The notes beneath the pieces are model-generated. The model was not told where the DNA came from and made no database searches. It worked only from the letters and a program-made list of their open reading frames with translations. The translations under genes were made by a program, and so were the position numbers. 64,000 nucleotides of DNA from JANSWY01 sp965267245 (GTDB lineage Bacteria; Bacteroidota; Bacteroidia; Cytophagales; Cyclobacteriaceae), in the NCBI GenBank assembly GCA_965267245.1, contig OZ253939.1, positions 1,674,001 to 1,738,000 on the forward strand. Direction: 5' to 3'. Positions 8,694 to 16,172 of this stretch are shown one piece after another; within the stretch, counting starts at the first letter, position 1, and every line of letters begins with the position of its first letter.

Positions 8694-9192
8694 TTTGCAT
8701 CATTTTTCTCACCTTCTGTCTTGCTCTGTGTAAGTTCACTTTTACCTCATCCATGCTAATCTCCAGCACTTCAGCGATCTCCTGATAGCTCATCCCTTCC
8801 ACCTCTCTCAGGTGGAAAGTATCCTTTTGTTTGTCAGGCAGGGTATTCACTGCCTCAATAAACCATTTGTATTGATCTCTGTAAATCGCATCTTCAGATG
8901 TGGAAGATTGGTGCACCATTTCTTCCGTGTTATCCAGAGCAGTGAACCGATTGGTACGCAACACATCCAGGCAACTGTTACGCACGATTCTAAAAGCCCA
9001 CGCTTCCGGATTCCTTATCTCCTCCAGCGATTCACGCTTGTTCCATATTTTGATGAGACATTCCTGCACAACGTCCTGTGCAGTGTCCAGCTCCTTCAAT
9101 ATGGAAGCTGCGTAGCGGAACATCCTGTCCCTCGACGGGAGAATCAATTCCTTGTACAATACATTTGGTTTAGTCCTGGATGCCATAATCAA
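8665..9192 (-). CDS. RNA polymerase ECF sigma factor
   Basis: A 175-residue sigma-70 family regulator with region 2 (DTAQDVVQECLIKIWNKR...AWAFRIVRNSCLDVLR) and region 4 (LPDKQKDTFHLREVEGMSYQEIAEVLEISMDEVKVNLHRARQKVRKMM). No region 3, which is the ECF layout. It directs transcription of a stress or envelope regulon, presumably including its own operon. The ATG at 9186 (MASRTKPN) is an alternative start. First gene of a four-gene operon with the anti-sigma-like and two DUF4252 genes; upstream lies the accessory island beginning at about 9390. Confidence 0.92.
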   Translation of the reverse strand: MIMASRTKPNVLYKELILPSRDRMFRYAASILKELDTAQDVVQECLIKIWNKRESLEEIRNPEAWAFRIVRNSCLDVLRTNRFTALDNTEEMVHQSSTSEDAIYRDQYKWFIEAVNTLPDKQKDTFHLREVEGMSYQEIAEVLEISMDEVKVNLHRARQKVRKMMQNVESYGIAN

Positions 9193-9289
9193 CCAAACGA
9201 CGACCGGTAACAGGGTTTGTTACAGGGGCCGCAGAAAAATTTTTCAAAAACAGTGTAAGTTACTAAGAAAGAGGAGATTAAAATTTAAA

Positions 9290-9440
9290 AAAAACTCGAA
9301 TATCGAATTTCTAAATTCGAAAATTTTGAGGATTTGATCTACACCGAATTTATGAATTTGCGACAATGCTGTACTTATATGTGAGTCGGATTCATTCAGG
9401 AGCATTTCGGATTTCGGGTTTGGAATTTTGAATTTCCACT
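9290..9440. repeat. AAATTCGAAATT-type low-complexity intergenic repeat
   Basis: Stretches such as CGAATTTCTAAATTCGAAAA and TTTCGGATTTCGGGTTTGG. The same style of sequence recurs at 23936-23953, 31744-31797, 32255-32284 and 32566-32600. No reading frame. Confidence 0.5.
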
Positions 9441-9773
9441 TAACATCTGTCCCCGGTCCCCGGTCATCAGTCAATTTAAGTCCCTCACTTCCCCCCTTCA
9501 CGACCCCACTCACTGCCTTCCTCGCGGTGGCATGAGCCTGCTAACACACAGGCCATTTCGGTCTCATTGCTTCACCTTTGGGGCTAATTAGAATGGTAAT
9601 GGAATAATAAGTGTAGAAAAAGTTAGACGTTTAATTATACGTTTAATAAACGGATAAAAGGCTTATTTGTGAAATAGAGGGAGTTCTTGAACAATTGAAA
9701 TACTGATTTATTAGATTTGGATTAATATGTATAAAACAAATAAACGCACAAAGTGCGTGTTATTATAAGTTAC
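9391..9773. repeat. cassette-island leader repeat, copy 1
   Basis: About 380 bases that recur at 23921-24293 in the same orientation with high identity, especially the last ~170 bases. From left to right: a C-rich stretch, a conserved potential hairpin around CGCGGTGGCATGAGCCTG and CATTGCTTCACC, the segment AAAGTTAGACGTTTAATTAT, a Bacteroidota -7-like box TAGATTTG at 9712-9719, and a terminal hairpin of ACGCAC/GTGCGT arms (9739-9764). The two copies stop matching right at GTTAC (9769-9773), where the cassette-like gene begins. No reading frame. It may act as a promoter-bearing landing site; that is inference. Confidence 0.8.
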
Positions 9774-9778
9774 CCATC
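9769..9778 (+). other. cassette left border GTTACCCATC (unit 1)
   Basis: GTTACCCATC here is complementary at 9 of 10 positions to GATGAGTAAC at 10321-10330, which overlaps the stop codon of the gene between them. It sits exactly where the leader repeat ends. Confidence 0.6.
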
Positions 9779-9795
9779 ATTTTAACCAACTGTAG

Positions 9796-10329
9796 ATGAT
9801 AAGAATATCATTAATAACGCTTCTTACAGTTTCAATTTTGTCCTGTCAACAGGAGAGTAAGGAAGTCAATTTTGACAGATTTGGAATTTCTGTTCAACTC
9901 TATGAAGATTGGGTTGTCGACAATGATGACTCCCTCACAGACAATAATTACTATTTATACTTGAAAAATGAGACGGACTCTAACCGAAGTTCCTTCCACT
10001 TTTTAATAAAAAATGATACTATCAATTTAGAAAATCAATTAGAAGATTTGGTCTCAACTCTGAAAAGAACTTACGAAGAGGAATCCACTAAATATGAATA
10101 CTCAAATGATATTGAGACTCCAGTTCTTGCCAACTCAATCAATAATAGAAAATATAAACTAGAGATTAAGGATGGTTTAAACGTAACAGGTTCTATCAAC
10201 CAAGTAATTGTTAACAATAAGCTTGTATTCTTTATGCAGGAATTCTCTGAGGGTATAGCAGATGAGCACACAAACTGCTTAAAATTGATTGAGGCAACCC
10301 TAGCAGCAAGTAAAAAAGACGATGAGTAA
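9796..10329 (+). CDS. predicted lipoprotein of unknown function (cassette unit 1)
   Basis: A 177-residue protein with a lipoprotein signal, MIRISLITLLTVSILSC, lipobox cysteine at 17. The body begins VNFDRFGISVQLYEDWVVDND, resembling the opening of PsbP/DUF1795-like proteins (a short amphipathic strand followed by W), but I cannot assign a family. The ATG lies 27 bases after the GTTAC border, and the stop TAA is part of the right-hand border GATGAGTAAC. There is no partner gene. Start chosen because the signal peptide begins there. Confidence 0.7.
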   Translation: MIRISLITLLTVSILSCQQESKEVNFDRFGISVQLYEDWVVDNDDSLTDNNYYLYLKNETDSNRSSFHFLIKNDTINLENQLEDLVSTLKRTYEEESTKYEYSNDIETPVLANSINNRKYKLEIKDGLNVTGSINQVIVNNKLVFFMQEFSEGIADEHTNCLKLIEATLAASKKDDE

Positions 10330-10567
10330 CAAATTGTAAGACACCATGCCCAACCGCAGCTTTGGGTGCTTTCTGGTGGGGTCTGGCTGACCCGCATCAC
10401 AAGTTTTGCTCGTGCGTAATTCTAAGGTTTGGCTGTTTTGTAAAATCTTCTTTGCGTAGAGGGGTTTGGCGTGTTATGGCACCAACTATACTCACTGCAA
10501 TTCCGCGAAACTTGTTAGGTTTGTGCAGGCCAAAGCTGTAGGCACGGAGCTTACAGGGTCGTTACCA
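10324..10567 (+). other. attC-like recombination site of unit 1 (long imperfect hairpin)
   Basis: Left side: GTAAC (10326-10330), a 4-base spacer, then TGTAAGACACCATGCC (10335-10350). Right side: GGCACGGAGCTTACA (10541-10555), a 5-base spacer GGGTC, then GTTACCA (10561-10567). The inner arms pair at 13 of 15 positions with one unpaired A on the left. A second block, CAGCTTTGG (10357-10365), pairs perfectly with CCAAAGCTG (10530-10538). This is the R''-L''-L'-R' layout of an integron attC site, though longer than most and with a GTTAC core. Nothing in the interval looks coding. Confidence 0.6.
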
Positions 10568-10570
10568 GCA

Positions 10571-11176
10571 ATGCCAGAACTGAGAAAAGATATCGAACAA
10601 AAGTTTTATGACGTACTTAAACATCGGATCGATTTGGCATCTTTCGAATCATGGTTGTATCAGAACGACTTAGAAACTGAACTTCCAGAGGGCAAATACA
10701 TTGATCTAATCTCTTTAAACTATAAGGACAAGTACGCTCACAATGAACTTGAAAATCTAATAAAAGATCTGGTTGATTTCGGGAAGTTTGAGATTCACAA
10801 ATTGAAGGAGATTCTCGAATCAATTATCAGGAAGGACAACAATTGCGCAGAATCGATTGAGCTAACCTATGAATTCTACTGTTCAGGATACAATTTCCTT
10901 AGAAGACTTGGTTTATCGTATGGATTATTAGTTAGCTGCCCGCCTGCTGGAAATTATCAAAAAACCTGGAACGAAATCACCCTTTCTGAACAAGATGAAC
11001 TGTTAAATAAGCTTTATCCGAACATTATTACTGATGCTGAAAATGCCCTGGATTGGTTAAGGAAAGGAAAGATTATTATCAAGAATTCTGTTGACGAACT
11101 GGGTAACTACAAATATGATGATTTAAGAAGCGCATCAGAAATTCAGCAAGGGGAAATTGAAGTGATTAAACTTTGA
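10571..11176 (+). CDS. hypothetical protein (cassette unit 2)
   Basis: A 201-residue acidic, mostly helical protein with no signal peptide or membrane segment (MPELRKDIEQKFYDVLKHRI...). I do not recognise the family. I chose the ATG at 10571: it directly follows the border GTTACCAGC and starts a normal soluble N-terminus, whereas the open frame upstream reads through the hairpin. The stop is followed 17 bases later by GCTGGTAAC, the exact reverse complement of the left border. A cytoplasmic role such as immunity or modification is possible, but nothing proves it. Confidence 0.6.
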   Translation: MPELRKDIEQKFYDVLKHRIDLASFESWLYQNDLETELPEGKYIDLISLNYKDKYAHNELENLIKDLVDFGKFEIHKLKEILESIIRKDNNCAESIELTYEFYCSGYNFLRRLGLSYGLLVSCPPAGNYQKTWNEITLSEQDELLNKLYPNIITDAENALDWLRKGKIIIKNSVDELGNYKYDDLRSASEIQQGEIEVIKL

Positions 11177-11192
11177 GTGCAACTGAAAAAAA

Positions 11193-11201
11193 GCTGGTAA
11201 C
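11193..11201 (+). other. cassette right border GCTGGTAAC (unit 2)
   Basis: Perfect 9-base reverse complement of GTTACCAGC at 10561-10569. It continues CAGACGCTGATCGGG, so after TAAC come four bases and then GCTGA, as at 25792 and 27165. I found no matching distal arm, so this site looks truncated or diverged. Confidence 0.6.
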
Positions 11202-11555
11202 AGACGCTGATCGGGCATATGTCTCAGTCTTTCTGGCTAGTTTCAGAGCAAATCGACCCTGAATCTGCCGCTGAGATTCTACAATGCTTTCTACCTTCTG
11301 CTGCTTGCAAGAGATTTTGATTTTCAGAACGCAGTGCCTCTATGAACCATTGTGAGCTTCGGCCGATTACCCTATTTAGTGCTATTCACCAGTTGCGGAC
11401 ATCCGAAATTGATTACTATCGTAGTTATATATGCGAGGCAGGTGATGAAATCACCCTTTCTCGTTCAATAACATAGATGTCGTGAAGATGTCGTAAAGGT
11501 TACGTAACAAGCGTATACCTGCTTAAACTAGTTTTGTTGCCAACAAAATATATCA
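11202..11555. other. intergenic region without recognisable gene
   Basis: After the right border of unit 2 the sequence has stops in all frames and no clear gene. A GTTACGTAAC palindrome at about 11498-11507 followed by AAGCG resembles two border cores back to back. The next gene starts at 11556. Confidence 0.4.
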
Positions 11556-12035
11556 ATGATGCAAACGGAACTAGCCACTAAAGAAAAGACAGCCAGAGCA
11601 AATGCCCCAATGATAAAACAGGCAATAAGCCTGGCCAAAATGCCTACAATTATTGCTTTTCTCATAACGCCGGTTCGGTTCTTACTTGAGCTGTCAGGCC
11701 TACCAGAAAACACTATTTTCATAATTGGGTTGCTTTGGTTTACCCTGGGATTTTCAATATACTTGGGATTCAAACTTTATTGTGAAAGCAAGGCCATTCA
11801 AATACTGCTTTTGACACTACTGTTGTTCGCGCCGATTTCGAGAATTCCAGTGGCTATTCTTTGGTGGATAGATACGGAACTCGCAATTGGTACTCACTAT
11901 GGCTTTTATTTTGATAACTTTCCACAAGCATTGCTTAACCACATCATTTATGGTTCGCTCATTCAAATTCTCCCGGGGTTCATACTTGGCTCTATCACAC
12001 TCATACTATTGAAAAACTCTAAATCAGTAAAATAA
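11556..12035 (+). CDS. small integral membrane protein, unknown function
   Basis: A 159-residue protein with about four hydrophobic segments (around residues 30-45, 54-74, 82-102 and 127-152). The N-terminus MMQTELATKEKTARANAP is hydrophilic and cytoplasmic. No family recognised. It ends two bases before the HTH/DUF4870-like gene, so they are very probably co-transcribed and could work as a membrane-tethered regulator and its partner. Two adjacent ATGs make the start uncertain by one codon. Confidence 0.65.
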   Translation: MMQTELATKEKTARANAPMIKQAISLAKMPTIIAFLITPVRFLLELSGLPENTIFIIGLLWFTLGFSIYLGFKLYCESKAIQILLLTLLLFAPISRIPVAILWWIDTELAIGTHYGFYFDNFPQALLNHIIYGSLIQILPGFILGSITLILLKNSKSVK

Positions 12036-12037
12036 AT

Positions 12038-12613
12038 ATGGATCACTCACACCTGGCAGCAAGAGTTAAAGAATATCGTGTAAAGAAAGGGCTTTCTCAG
12101 GAAGCACTTGCCAATAAGTCCAGTCTCAGTCACAGAACAATTCAACGGATTGAGAATGGGGAAAGTAATCCTTCCGGAGATACACTGCAGCGGGTAGCAG
12201 AGGCATTAGATCTTCGCCCGGATGAATTAATTGATTGGACCATTAAAGAAGATAATGGATTCCTCGTTTTTCTAAATTTAGCAGCGCTAACATTTTTGAT
12301 CTTTCCGATACTGGGTATTCTCGTGCCGTTTATCATGTGGATATCTAAAAAAGACAAAATAAAAGATGCTTACCAGTTAGGAGTCAGCCTCATCAATTTC
12401 GAAATATCCTGGGTAATCTGTTTAGTTTTGCTACCAATAATATTGGTTCTCTTGAGTAGTATTGGGTTGTTGCAAAGTATCACATTTAGCACGATCATTC
12501 TAATTATGATAGGAATGTATTCATTGAACATTGCTTTAATAGCCATCAACACCTTAAAGATTCTAAATAAGAAGAATGTTCGGTATTATTCATTTATTAA
12601 ATTTTTGAAGTAG
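12038..12613 (+). CDS. XRE-type HTH protein with DUF4870-like membrane domain
   Basis: A 191-residue protein. Residues 8-65 are a Cro/C1-type helix-turn-helix (AARVKEYRVKKGLSQEALAN...SLSHRTIQRIENGESNPSGDTLQRVAEAL), as used to bind DNA. Residues from about 78 form a DUF4870-like membrane part with three to four helices, including FPILGILVPFIMWISKKDK and the INFEISW motif. Such fusions are transcription factors tied to the inner membrane. The partner is probably the small membrane protein encoded just upstream. Target genes are unknown. Confidence 0.85.
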   Translation: MDHSHLAARVKEYRVKKGLSQEALANKSSLSHRTIQRIENGESNPSGDTLQRVAEALDLRPDELIDWTIKEDNGFLVFLNLAALTFLIFPILGILVPFIMWISKKDKIKDAYQLGVSLINFEISWVICLVLLPIILVLLSSIGLLQSITFSTIILIMIGMYSLNIALIAINTLKILNKKNVRYYSFIKFLK

Positions 12614-12655
12614 AAGATTATAAACCAAAGAAATTGGAAACAATAGATAGAATAC

Positions 12656-12773
12656 TTGAAAGGTGTAACTATTACCTCCATCCTCTTGTTCTCAAGTTGT
12701 ATATCAATATGATAAAAATGGCCAATTAGTAAGTAAGAAAATACTAAATACTGAAGGTATTGAAGTAGATTAA
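12656..12773 (+). pseudogene. frameshifted remnant of a small lipoprotein gene
   Basis: One frame from 12656 reads LKGVTITSILLFSSC, a lipoprotein signal, then stops. A second frame continues through the same cysteine region as CSQVVYQYDKNGQLVSKKI and ends EGIEVD at 12773. Joined by a +1 shift they look like a small secreted protein. The first half has no good start codon. Low-confidence remnant. Confidence 0.35.
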
Positions 12774-12784
12774 ACTAACCATAA

Positions 12785-13420
12785 ATGCAGAACTTACTTA
12801 GAATCATTGTAACCCTAATAGCGGTCTTATTACCCCATTTGTTGCCCCTCCCACTCCATGCTTATAGCTTGATAATTATCCTCATGGTTTGGCTCTTTCT
12901 CAAATATCAAGGATCCAGTTTTTCGGACTTGGGGTTTTCAGTTTCAAGATTTAAGAAACAAGCAATTGTATATGGAGTGGTAGCCAGTGTTTTAATACTA
13001 GGGTTTCTACGGCTTGTTTTTTTCCCATTGATAGAACTATTTATCTCATTTCCGGAGACACAGGTTGAAATGTATGACCAACTGAACGGCAATACAGGTT
13101 TTTACATCATGATGCTCATCATGGGTTGGTTAATTGGGGGGCTCTATGAAGAAATTGTATTTCATGGTTTTATTTTCAACCAGCTCAAGCGTGTTTTTGG
13201 TGGCCAATACAACACCCAACTAAGCTTTCTGGTAACGAGTGTAATTTTTGGACTTTACCACCTGCAATTGGGCTATGCTGATGCCCTGAATGCATTGTTG
13301 GCTGGTGCGGCTTATCACTTGCTAGCGCTGATGTTCAGGGGAAATTTATGGTATTCAATCATCTGTCATGGAACTTATAATTCGATAGTCATTACATTGC
13401 TCTACCTCGATTATATTTAA
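12785..13420 (+). CDS. CPBP-family intramembrane protease-like protein
   Basis: A 211-residue polytopic membrane protein of the CPBP (CAAX protease and bacteriocin-processing) family. The four family motifs are visible: EEIVFHG at residues 122-128, FGLYHL with H159, a glycine/alanine-rich helix and SIICHGTYNS with H195. Motif 1 is usually EExxxR; here the arginine position is histidine (H127), which could lower or change activity. Members process prenylated or signal peptides, or confer self-immunity to bacteriocins. It may be co-transcribed with the SRPBCC-like gene 22 bases downstream. Part of the accessory island. Confidence 0.82.
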   Translation: MQNLLRIIVTLIAVLLPHLLPLPLHAYSLIIILMVWLFLKYQGSSFSDLGFSVSRFKKQAIVYGVVASVLILGFLRLVFFPLIELFISFPETQVEMYDQLNGNTGFYIMMLIMGWLIGGLYEEIVFHGFIFNQLKRVFGGQYNTQLSFLVTSVIFGLYHLQLGYADALNALLAGAAYHLLALMFRGNLWYSIICHGTYNSIVITLLYLDYI

Positions 13421-13442
13421 CAAACATTCTGATCAGGAAGGT

Positions 13443-14414
13443 ATGAAGAAAATACTACCAAAGTATCAATTTCTGCTCATTGGTATTACTATAGGAATTC
13501 TTTACGGGCTATTCACCAGGATAATATTTGATGAAAAAGCCTCATTGGCCTCTATCACCTACCTTTTCATCATTCCGACGGTCCTGGGAATTGTTCCACT
13601 GGCATTTGCCAATGACGAACAATTAAAATCCTACAAGCATATCATTTTTATCCCCTGGTTAACTACAGCTACCTTCTTTCTTACGATGCATCTGATAGGA
13701 CTTGAAGAGTTTATTTGCTTGCTTATCCTGGCAGGCCACTTCTTCATACTTGGGACAATTGGTGCATTTATCTATCGGCTTATTCATTTAAAAAGAAAAA
13801 ACAGAAAAGGAAAATTGCTTTCAATTCTCATTATACCCTTTCTACTTGCTCCTTTGGAACAAACCATTGACAGTCCATCCACCATTTATCAAGTGGAAAG
13901 TGAGGTAATTATTTCCAGCACCATTGAAAATATATGGGCAAACATAATTGAGGTTGCCCCTATTGCTGAGGAAGAATACGAAACTGGTTTTTTCAATCAG
14001 ATCGGGATTCCCAGGCCAATTAGTGCAAAGGTGGATAAGAAGGAAGTTGGTGGTCAACGAACAGGTAACTTTGAAGGCGGTCTGGAATTCAAAGAGCGTA
14101 TCACGGAATATCAGCAATATCATGCAGTTGCCTTTAGTATCGAAGTGACTCCAGCAACGATCAGACAAAATGTATTTGATCAGCATGTATTAAATGGCAA
14201 CTATTTCAATTTTGTGGATGCCTCATACAACTTAATAGAACAGGGAAATGGTGATATACTCCTCAGACTATCTACTCATTATCAGTTAACCTCCAAAATC
14301 AATCTTTATGGAAAATTCTGGGGCGACATTATATTGGAAGATTTTCAGGAAAGACTTTTGTCTGTTATTGCCAATAGATGTGAAAAGACTCAAAGTGAAA
14401 CTTTTGCCGAATAG
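13443..14414 (+). CDS. membrane protein with C-terminal SRPBCC-like domain
   Basis: A 323-residue protein. The first ~135 residues hold about four transmembrane helices (FLLIGITIGILYGLF, YLFIIPTVLGIVPLAF, LTTATFFLTMHLIGL, ILAGHFFILGTIGAFIY). From about residue 150, VESEVIISSTIENIWANIIEV...FSIEVTP resembles the START/polyketide-cyclase (SRPBCC) hydrophobic-ligand fold, which would face the periplasm or cytoplasm depending on topology. Ligand unknown. Follows the CPBP gene closely. Similar architectures are annotated only as hypothetical. Confidence 0.65.
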   Translation: MKKILPKYQFLLIGITIGILYGLFTRIIFDEKASLASITYLFIIPTVLGIVPLAFANDEQLKSYKHIIFIPWLTTATFFLTMHLIGLEEFICLLILAGHFFILGTIGAFIYRLIHLKRKNRKGKLLSILIIPFLLAPLEQTIDSPSTIYQVESEVIISSTIENIWANIIEVAPIAEEEYETGFFNQIGIPRPISAKVDKKEVGGQRTGNFEGGLEFKERITEYQQYHAVAFSIEVTPATIRQNVFDQHVLNGNYFNFVDASYNLIEQGNGDILLRLSTHYQLTSKINLYGKFWGDIILEDFQERLLSVIANRCEKTQSETFAE

Positions 14415-14420
14415 AATTTT

Positions 14421-14486
14421 ATGAAAAAAACCATACTTACTTTGATCATAGTATTTGGCAATACTCACCCGAAACAGTCCAGCTAG
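14421..14486 (+). pseudogene. truncated secreted-protein gene start
   Basis: MKKTILTLIIVFGN is a typical signal peptide opening, but the frame ends after 21 residues at TAG. GTTAGGAGCGAAGG follows immediately at 14486, a border-like core. It looks like a gene cut soon after its start. Confidence 0.3.
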
Positions 14487-14517
14487 TTAGGAGCGAAGGA
14501 CTTTATAATGGTTCAAA

Positions 14518-14784
14518 ATGGAATACATAGAATACTTTGTAACAACATTTATTATTATTGGAATAATCGGGATAATTGTGACTGTAATCAAATATCCCAG
14601 GGATTCTGCAAATGGAGTTCTAGCGGTTTTGTACCTTCCGTTTAAAGCCATTTGGGCACGTGTTCGATTGATCTTATTCCCTTTTGAAATTTTGTTTCTA
14701 ATCATAGAAAATGGTGTGAAGCACCTAGTCATATTGAACGACAGAAAATCGCATCAAACAAAAAAGAGAAAAACAAAAGGCTAA
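14518..14784 (+). CDS. small membrane protein, unknown function
   Basis: An 88-residue protein: one strong N-terminal membrane helix (TFIIIGIIGIIVTVI), a middle amphipathic stretch (VLYLPFKAIWARVRLILFPF) that may be a second segment, and a basic tail (KKRKTKG). No known family. The ATG is well placed and no upstream in-frame start exists nearby. It lies alone in the accessory island. An antisense frame of similar length overlaps it, but this strand has the better membrane-protein profile. Confidence 0.5.
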   Translation: MEYIEYFVTTFIIIGIIGIIVTVIKYPRDSANGVLAVLYLPFKAIWARVRLILFPFEILFLIIENGVKHLVILNDRKSHQTKKRKTKG

Positions 14785-15003
14785 AACATTGAGGACTGAA
14801 AACCAGACGCTTCTATGCACATTCACTTACCCCCATTGTTACAACTAGCCCATGCACCCTGAGCGGGCAAATAGCAAAATTGGCAAATAAAGAGAGTTTT
14901 ACGGTTTACGGCAGGTTGAAATCATTAGATTTAGAGAAAATTCATAAAGTATATAACAGAACATGCTCTGTTGTCGATTTGTTATGCGCAAATAAACTTG
15001 AAG
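14785..15003. other. spacer before cassette unit 3
   Basis: No gene seen. It contains GTTACAACTAGCCC (about 14837), a small AACAGA/TCTGTT hairpin near 14955-14972 and, at its end, the left border of unit 3. Confidence 0.4.
14977..14989 (+). other. cassette left border ATTTGTTATGCGC (unit 3)
   Basis: Perfect 13-base reverse complement of GCGCATAACAAAT at 15962-15974. The lipoprotein gene lies between the two. Confidence 0.65.
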
Positions 15004-15957
15004 ATGAGAATTACGAACTACTTATATATTATCATCATTTTGGCTTTTTCTTTGTCCTGTAATCAAGGAAAGAAAGACAAAGAATCTCCTGAAGAAAGTG
15101 CTGAAACAACCAAGAATGAAACGATAAAACTGATAGCTCAACGAAGACCTGGTGGCGAGGCTTCTGAAATTGACCTTTTAACTAGTAAAGGTTTAGATAA
15201 TTTAAAATTCGCAAATATATCTGACACGGAAATTGATGATTCTGACTTAGTGATTGGAATTGAACTTGGTCAAACAGAAATAGCTGTTCCCTTAATTTAT
15301 TTAGACGCTTATGAGGTTGCAAATTTTTCTTATGAAGCCAATGACTATTTATTGACTTGGTGTCCGACTGTAGGTTCAGCAAGAATCTTTGAAGGAAAAG
15401 CGGATGGTACCAAATGCAAATTTGATTTTGGGAAGGCATTAAGAGATAATAATTTGCTGGTTGTAGACCAAAAGACCAGAAGCGTTTGGAATCAGCTATC
15501 TGGTGAGGCCATCCATGGAATTCTTCAAGGAGAAAAATTAACCCCTTTACCAACCATCCAGACTACTTGGGGATATTGGAAGAGTAGGTACCCTGACACC
15601 AAACTGCTTGTCAATACTGATACTACAGGTGCAACATTTCAAGCCTCTGATAAGGTACTTTATCGAAATTGGAAACCAGGTGACGGTCGACCGGTTCCCA
15701 ACGAGATTCATCAACTGGATAACTTAGGTATTGGAATAGAGCTAGATAATTCTTCTGTCTATTTCTCCTTTCAAAGGCTATTTGAGGAAAATTCACCTAT
15801 ACTTTACGAAATTGATAATCAAATCATCACTATTCACTTTGATGAAGCTGGGTTAACCGCCTGGGCAGAGGATAAAGAGGGTAAAATGATAGCAAGTTCA
15901 ATAGTATATGATTGGGCCTGGAGAACTTTTTTTCCCGATTCACAAACATTTCAATAA
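15004..15957 (+). CDS. DUF3179 lipoprotein (cassette unit 3)
   Basis: A 317-residue lipoprotein: signal MRITNYLYIIIILAFSLSC with the lipobox cysteine at 19. The body is a DUF3179 domain with VPLIYLDAYEVANF, YLLTWCPTVGSAR, DQKTRSVWNQLSGEAIHG and the TTWGYWKSRYPDTKLL block. Function of the family is not known; the conserved Cys in the TWCP segment suggests metal or cofactor binding. I chose the ATG at 15004 because it starts the signal peptide. The open frame begins earlier at 14971 but there it reads through the border. The 13-base inverted repeat around this gene marks it as a mobile unit. Confidence 0.82.
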   Translation: MRITNYLYIIIILAFSLSCNQGKKDKESPEESAETTKNETIKLIAQRRPGGEASEIDLLTSKGLDNLKFANISDTEIDDSDLVIGIELGQTEIAVPLIYLDAYEVANFSYEANDYLLTWCPTVGSARIFEGKADGTKCKFDFGKALRDNNLLVVDQKTRSVWNQLSGEAIHGILQGEKLTPLPTIQTTWGYWKSRYPDTKLLVNTDTTGATFQASDKVLYRNWKPGDGRPVPNEIHQLDNLGIGIELDNSSVYFSFQRLFEENSPILYEIDNQIITIHFDEAGLTAWAEDKEGKMIASSIVYDWAWRTFFPDSQTFQ

Positions 15958-16172
15958 TTAAGCGCATAACAAATACTTAAATCCAGGTGTAGCATTGCTA
16001 TATCTAATTATCCCGGTGCTTTCTTTTCACCTTTACTTGTAACCTCTTCAATAATCACCAAAACTTTTCAAGCACAAAGTCAAACCATCCAATATGGTCA
16101 ATTCTTCCCCGGTAGCATAATCGACCGTGAATAAACTAGGGCTATTTATAATGCAAAAACAACCCATTACAG
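15958..16172. other. right border of unit 3 and spacer
   Basis: GCGCATAACAAAT at 15962-15974 is the right border. AGGTGTAGCATTGCTATATC at 15985 begins a repeat shared with 27241. A GTTATGCAT core occurs near 16163, but I could not pair the inner arms, so a complete site is not shown. No gene. Confidence 0.5.
15985..16005. repeat. GGTGTAGCATTCGCTACATC-type palindromic repeat, copy 1
   Basis: AGGTGTAGCATTGCTATATC. Copy at 27241-27262 has a fully palindromic TGTAGC/GCTACA core. Confidence 0.5.

Noticed and set aside
9391..9773. Leader repeat as an insertion sequence or MITE
   Set aside because: No transposase frame, no terminal inverted repeats at its ends and no target duplication seen; only the right end is sharply defined.
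10473..10479. GTTATGG as the right core of the unit 1 attC-like site
   Set aside because: The neighbouring arms pair less well and with unequal spacing; GTTACCA at 10561 fits the 4/5-nt spacing and gives a better stem, so this copy is probably incidental.
13411..13440. TAACAAACATTCTGATC after the CPBP gene as a cassette border
   Set aside because: Resembles the right borders, but no complementary left border was found upstream of 12785.
14487..14732. 81-residue frame on the minus strand opposite the small membrane protein
   Set aside because: Hydrophobic stretch results from the complementary sequence; the plus-strand frame has the better start and a basic tail. Not certain.
14880..15062. 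60-residue frame overlapping the DUF3179 gene start
   Set aside because: Reads through the unit 3 left border in another frame, no signal or domain; shadow of the real gene.
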